A stretch of DNA of 64,000 bases, taken from assembly GCF_900111025.1 (NCBI RefSeq), contig NZ_FOFN01000001.1, positions 744,001 through 808,000 of the forward strand, given 5' to 3'. The position numbers and the translations under genes were made by a program. Position 1 is the stretch's first letter. Each line of letters begins with the position of its first letter. The DNA is from Hyunsoonleella jejuensis. Lineage in GTDB: Bacteria > Bacteroidota > Bacteroidia > Flavobacteriales > Flavobacteriaceae. A model generated the notes under the pieces. The model made no database searches and was not told the DNA's origin. It saw only the letters and a program-made list of their open reading frames with translations. This document shows positions 60,970-64,000 of this stretch, in pieces.

Positions 60970-61436
60970 AGAATTTCTCCAGTATCTAAATACATTAGCA
61001 CATCATTTAGGCAAGTGCTCAAATTCTCTTTAATCTCTTTTGTCCAAAACCGAAACACGGTAAATCCCATATCCTTTAATTGTTGGTTGACTTCCCTGTC
61101 ACGTTGCATATTGCGTTCTATTTTGGGTCTCCAAAACTCACGATTGGTTTTTAATTTTGGTTTACGCTCGTCCCAATTGTATCCGTGCCAAAATTCACCA
61201 TCAATAAAAATAGCCAATCTGTGTTTTTTTATGGATACATCTGGTTTTCCGGGAAGCGATTTACTGTCAACTCTATAACGTACACCTTTTGCCCATAGGG
61301 CTTTTCTAAACAAAAGTTCTGGCTTTGTATTTTTCCCTCTAATCTTGCTCATAATTTTTGAGCGTTTTTTAGTGGTGTAAAAACCGGATTCCTCGTTAAA
61401 TCTTGGAACTTGTATTTTTTCTTCAGAATAAGACAT
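60966..61436 (-). CDS. Very short patch repair (Vsr)-like endonuclease
   Basis: 156 residues from MSYSEEKIQVPRF at 61436; an in-frame upstream extension to 61643 is translated repeat and rejected. Vsr core: KKRSKIMSKIRGKNTKPELL, RKALWAKGVRYRVDSKSLPGKPD (catalytic Asp), RLAIFIDGEFWHGYNW, then FWRPKIERNMQRDREVNQQL. Against E. coli Vsr (GCFWHHHHC) the zinc-ligand Cys are missing here. No DNA cytosine methylase lies nearby, so T:G repair at methylated sites is uncertain; it may nick or repair generally. Confidence 0.82.
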   Translation of the reverse strand: MSYSEEKIQVPRFNEESGFYTTKKRSKIMSKIRGKNTKPELLFRKALWAKGVRYRVDSKSLPGKPDVSIKKHRLAIFIDGEFWHGYNWDERKPKLKTNREFWRPKIERNMQRDREVNQQLKDMGFTVFRFWTKEIKENLSTCLNDVLMYLDTGEIL

Positions 61437-61530
61437 TATATATCTATGTAAGTTCGAGTGATTTGTAAAAAGCGAAATCGTATCGAGAACATTTAAGATA
61501 GCCAAATTTACTTGAAAAAGCGTAATTTTC

Positions 61531-61622
61531 GCGTTAGGGATTGAGGGATTTGTTGAAGCTCCCCGACGTAGGAGGGAGCGACTCCCGAAAGCCCGACCTG
61601 ACAAAAGGAAGGTAACGCCCAA
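61531..61622 (+). repeat. Modular intergenic repeat element, copy 3 (short interior)
   Basis: Left border GCGTTAGGGATTGA (61531-61544), interior palindrome CTCCC...GGGAG (61558-61578), then CGAAAGCCCGACC, a short spacer and GGTAACGCCC (61610-61619). The borders match copies 1 and 2. Confidence 0.75.
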
Positions 61623-61652
61623 CTTCTCGATACAATTCCTCATGCTTCGGAA

Positions 61653-61742
61653 TCACTCGAAGTGACAAAAAAACCCAAACATTGCTGCTTGGGATTTGGA
61701 ATTTATTTTTTGGAATTTGAGGATTCCCATCTTCGTGGGAAT
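61653..61742. repeat. Short dispersed palindromes next to repeat copy 3
   Basis: TCACT-CGA-AGTGA at 61653-61665 and ATTCCCA-TCTTCG-TGGGAAT at 61723-61742, separated by AT-rich sequence with GGAATTT direct repeats. Together with copy 3 they form a ~220-base repeat island between ahcY and vsr. Confidence 0.7.
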
Positions 61743-61753
61743 GACAGAATAAA

Positions 61754-63070
61754 TTAGTATCTGTAATACTCTGGCTTAAATGGTCCTTCAACCTTTACAC
61801 CGATATAATCGGCCTGATCTTTACGAAGCTCGGTAAGTTCTACACCAATTTTAGCCAAGTGTAATTTTGCTACTTTTTCATCAAGGTGTTTTGGTAACAT
61901 ATACACATCGTTTTCGTATTTGTCGCTATTGTTCCAAAGCTCTATTTGTGCCAAGGTTTGGTTTGTGAACGAATTACTCATTACAAAACTTGGGTGGCCC
62001 GTAGCACAACCAAGGTTTACCAAACGTCCTTCTGCAAGTATAATAATGTCTTTGCCGTTAACGGTATATTTGTCAACCTGTGGCTTAATAGTGTTTTTGG
62101 TATGGCCATGATTTTTGTTCAACCAAGCCATATCAATTTCATTATCAAAATGCCCAATGTTACACACAATAGCTTTGTCTTTTAAAGCTTCGAAATGTTT
62201 TGCTTGAACGATGTCTTTGTTTCCTGTGGTTGTAATTACAATGTCGGCAACAGGCGCAACAGTTTCTAATTTTTTCACCTCAAAACCATCCATCGCAGCT
62301 TGTAATGCGCAAATTGGGTCTATTTCGGTAACGGTAACAATACTTCCAGCGCCTCTAAAAGATGCAGCCGTACCTTTACCAACATCGCCATAACCACAAA
62401 CTACTACGCGTTTTCCAGCCAACATTACGTCGGTTGCACGACGAATAGCATCTACAGCACTTTCTTTACAGCCGTATTTATTATCAAATTTAGATTTTGT
62501 TACAGAATCGTTTACATTAATAGCAGGCATTGGTAATGTGCCTTTTTTTACACGCTCATATAACCTATGCACCCCGGTTGTAGTTTCTTCACTAAGCCCT
62601 TTAACACCCGAAACTAATTCTGGGTATTTATCTAAAACCATATTAGTTAAATCACCGCCATCATCCAAAATCATGTTTAATGGCTGCCTGTCTTCTCCAA
62701 AGAAAAGCGTTTGTTCTATACACCAATCAAATTCTTCCTCGGTCATGTCTTTCCACGCATATACAGCAGTTCCAGCAGCAGCAATAGCAGCAGCAGCTTG
62801 GTCTTGTGTTGAGAATATATTACAAGAACTCCAAGTAACCTCTGCACCTAGTGCTTGTAAAGTTTCAATCAACACAGCCGTTTGAATCGTCATGTGCAAA
62901 CATCCTGCAATTCTTGCACCTTTTAAAGGTTGTTCGTTTTTGTATTCTTCACGTAAACTCATCAACCCAGGCATTTCAGCTTCGGCTAACTCTATTTCTT
63001 TTCGTCCCCAATCTGCTAAAGAGATATCTTTTACTTTGTGGGCTACGTAAGGCAATGTTTTTGTACTCAT
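61754..63070 (-). CDS. ahcY: Adenosylhomocysteinase
   Basis: 438 residues. Hydrolyses S-adenosylhomocysteine to adenosine and homocysteine, regenerating the methyl cycle. Seen: [20 protein letters not shown] (substrate), the NAD site [22 protein letters not shown] split over [37 protein letters not shown], and a C-terminal [10 protein letters not shown] (conserved KPxxYRY). Own promoter box ~100 bases upstream and a leader with a hairpin. Confidence 0.97.
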   Translation of the reverse strand: MSTKTLPYVAHKVKDISLADWGRKEIELAEAEMPGLMSLREEYKNEQPLKGARIAGCLHMTIQTAVLIETLQALGAEVTWSSCNIFSTQDQAAAAIAAAGTAVYAWKDMTEEEFDWCIEQTLFFGEDRQPLNMILDDGGDLTNMVLDKYPELVSGVKGLSEETTTGVHRLYERVKKGTLPMPAINVNDSVTKSKFDNKYGCKESAVDAIRRATDVMLAGKRVVVCGYGDVGKGTAASFRGAGSIVTVTEIDPICALQAAMDGFEVKKLETVAPVADIVITTTGNKDIVQAKHFEALKDKAIVCNIGHFDNEIDMAWLNKNHGHTKNTIKPQVDKYTVNGKDIIILAEGRLVNLGCATGHPSFVMSNSFTNQTLAQIELWNNSDKYENDVYMLPKHLDEKVAKLHLAKIGVELTELRKDQADYIGVKVEGPFKPEYYRY

Positions 63071-63122
63071 AGTAACTTTTTTCTTTTGTTTAAAAACCTA
63101 AAGTTGATTGTGATTACTGCGT

Positions 63123-63149
63123 AATTTGGTTAAATTCGCCTACCAAATT
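63123..63149 (-). promoter_or_regulatory. Hairpin in the ahcY leader
   Basis: The minus strand reads AATTTGGT-AGGCGAATTTA-ACCAAATT: an 8-base perfect stem and an 11-base loop, inside the predicted ~95-base leader. Could be a leader regulatory structure. It does not fit the SAH or SAM riboswitch consensus as I know them. Confidence 0.4.
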
Positions 63150-63171
63150 GTTTCATCCGTCTTAGGCGGTG

Positions 63172-63179
63172 CAAAGATA
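63172..63179 (-). promoter_or_regulatory. -7 box for ahcY
   Basis: TATCTTTG on the minus strand, 101 bases upstream of the ahcY start at 63070, giving a leader of about 95 bases. Confidence 0.55.
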
Positions 63180-63202
63180 ACTATTAAGTTTTAGAATATT
63201 AA

Positions 63203-63829
63203 ATGCCGTTATATAAAACCATTACTCCAAATTCACAAACTACTGTTAAAATCTGGAAGATTACAGAAAGTTATGATGAACTAATGGCTATAGTGGATTT
63301 AAAACCCAACTCTTTAGAGCGTGTTTTAGGTATGAAGAGCGAACTGCACCAGCGCGGTTTTTTAAGTGTAAGATGGTTGTTAAGGGAGTTTGGGTACACT
63401 GATAAGGATTTGTTTTATGACGATTTTGGAAAACCCCATTTAAAAGATGGTAAACAAATTTCTATATCGCATTCCTTTAATTTTTCGGCGGTCATTATTA
63501 GTGATTTGATTGTAGGAATTGATATAGAAAAGCAGCGGGATAAAATTTCGATTATCGCTCATAAATTTGTGGATTATGAATTTGATTATTTAGACAAAAC
63601 TTCTGGTGATTACATTAAAAAATTAACCGTGATTTGGTGCGTAAAAGAATCGCTTTATAAATTATATTGCACAACAGGATTGAGTTTTAAAAACCATTGT
63701 TTGGTGGTTCCCTTTACTATTCAAGATGAGGCGACCATTGCTTGGATTGATTATAAGGATGCCAAAAGCCGATACTATGTGGAGTTTATAGAATTTGAAG
63801 GCTTTACTTGTGCCTACGCCATTGCCTGA
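63203..63829 (+). CDS. 4'-phosphopantetheinyl transferase superfamily protein
   Basis: 208 residues. Transfers phosphopantetheine from CoA to carrier proteins. Sfp-like layout: SHSFNFSAVIISD, VGIDIEKQRDK (Mg-binding Asp/Glu), and the C-half IWCVKESLYKLY (WxxKE-like signature) are present. In F. johnsoniae a related gene follows the gld cluster; here it is elsewhere. Overlaps the next gene by one base (TGATG), so translationally coupled. Confidence 0.9.
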   Translation: MPLYKTITPNSQTTVKIWKITESYDELMAIVDLKPNSLERVLGMKSELHQRGFLSVRWLLREFGYTDKDLFYDDFGKPHLKDGKQISISHSFNFSAVIISDLIVGIDIEKQRDKISIIAHKFVDYEFDYLDKTSGDYIKKLTVIWCVKESLYKLYCTTGLSFKNHCLVVPFTIQDEATIAWIDYKDAKSRYYVEFIEFEGFTCAYAIA

Positions 63830-64000
63830 TGTCTATTTATAAAAACATATTAGATGCTATTACTAGGGGTGAAAAACTATTCGCGGTTTTAATTGACCCT
63901 GATAAATTCCCGGTTAGTCGTTCAGAACAGTTTATTAAAAAAGTAAAAGCGTCTATTGCTACTCATATTTTTGTTGGTGGAAGTACTGTCTCGAGTGGTG
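63829..64000 (+). CDS. Geranylgeranylglyceryl/heptaprenylglyceryl phosphate synthase family protein (3' truncated)
   Basis: 57 complete codons visible before the window ends: MSIYKNILDAITRGEKLFAV, LIDPDKFPVSR and HIFVGGSTVSSG. The LIDPDK and VGGST segments are the GGGP-synthase/PcrB family TIM-barrel signature. In Bacteroidota the enzyme joins a prenyl chain to sn-glycerol-1-phosphate. The start overlaps the transferase stop by one base. Family assignment is good, product length unknown. Confidence 0.88.
   Translation, partial: MSIYKNILDAITRGEKLFAVLIDPDKFPVSRSEQFIKKVKASIATHIFVGGSTVSSG

Noticed and set aside
61534-61791. 85-residue minus-strand frame between ahcY and vsr
   Set aside because: Entirely made of dispersed repeat copies (CHSHEDGNPQ, SLRVIPKHEE type translations) and overlapping the ahcY 3' end.
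63071-63166. SAH or SAM riboswitch before ahcY
   Set aside because: No match to known consensus elements; only a simple hairpin is visible, so kept as a hypothesis only.
1-64000. tRNA, rRNA, tmRNA or prophage/insertion-sequence genes
   Set aside because: Read through the intergenic regions by eye; no tRNA-like TTCGAAT arm context, no transposase or phage protein found. A covariance search would be decisive.

Overview
The window is a 64 kb stretch of an AT-rich chromosome from a member of the Flavobacteriaceae (Bacteroidota). The evidence is the gene content: gliding-motility genes gldE and gldD, a type IX secretion (T9SS) C-terminal sorting domain, a TonB-dependent receptor with a carboxypeptidase-regulatory N-terminus, DUF5689, DUF2480, DUF3078 and DUF4199 proteins, ribosomal L21 with a helix-hairpin-helix extension, and many lipoproteins. 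Many upstream regions carry the Bacteroidota -7 box TAnnTTTG, and Shine-Dalgarno sequences are absent. The genus cannot be fixed from the sequence alone. I saw no rRNA, tRNA, CRISPR array, prophage or insertion sequence.

Layout. (1) 1-8 kb: a surface/secreted nuclease locus with a truncated choice-of-anchor J protein, an endonuclease I lipoprotein, a small haem-type membrane protein, a secreted EEP nuclease, a TonB-dependent receptor and a DUF5689/anchor-J lipoprotein. This could be an extracellular nucleic-acid or phosphate scavenging system. (2) 8-11 kb: rlmF, a second EEP protein and hflX. (3) 11-20.6 kb: a minus-strand suf operon (sufA-sufB-lipoprotein-sufC-sufD-sufS-META protein-sufE-sufT-like-DUF2480), followed by a DUF3078 barrel. 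(4) 21-25.7 kb: a four-gene minus-strand operon encoding an anchor-B (LVIVD) lipoprotein, a seven-repeat propeller lipoprotein, MbnP and an MbnH/MauG-like di-haem peroxidase. This is the best candidate for an incompletely described system. (5) 25.8-33 kb: thiL, two Zn-ribbon mini-proteins, a hydrolase, brnQ, an ACT-like protein divergent from aspartokinase, and pepP. (6) 33-39.6 kb: a T9SS-exported metalloprotease, sdhCAB and an M28 peptidase. (7) 39.6-47.9 kb: a giant SprA-like outer-membrane barrel, xth, an OmpA lipoprotein, an aldo/keto reductase and rng. (8) 48-53 kb: a 30-residue basic protein, HU, mutY, ssb, gldE and gldD. (9) 53-64 kb: a Cys-rich HMA lipoprotein, an EamA transporter, DUF4199, an M16 peptidase pair, rplU-rpmA, DUF1569, a Vsr-like nuclease, ahcY, a phosphopantetheinyl transferase and the start of a GGGP-synthase-family gene.

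Three repeat families occupy intergenic space: a CCCCTCC palindrome (one copy lies inside a lipoprotein signal peptide), a roughly 70 bp AGCGG palindrome in the suf operon, and a modular element bounded by TTAGGGATTG and GGTAACGCCC (three copies with different interiors). Three genes (the second EEP gene, hflX and thiL) have the -7 box exactly four bases before the ATG, which predicts leaderless mRNAs.
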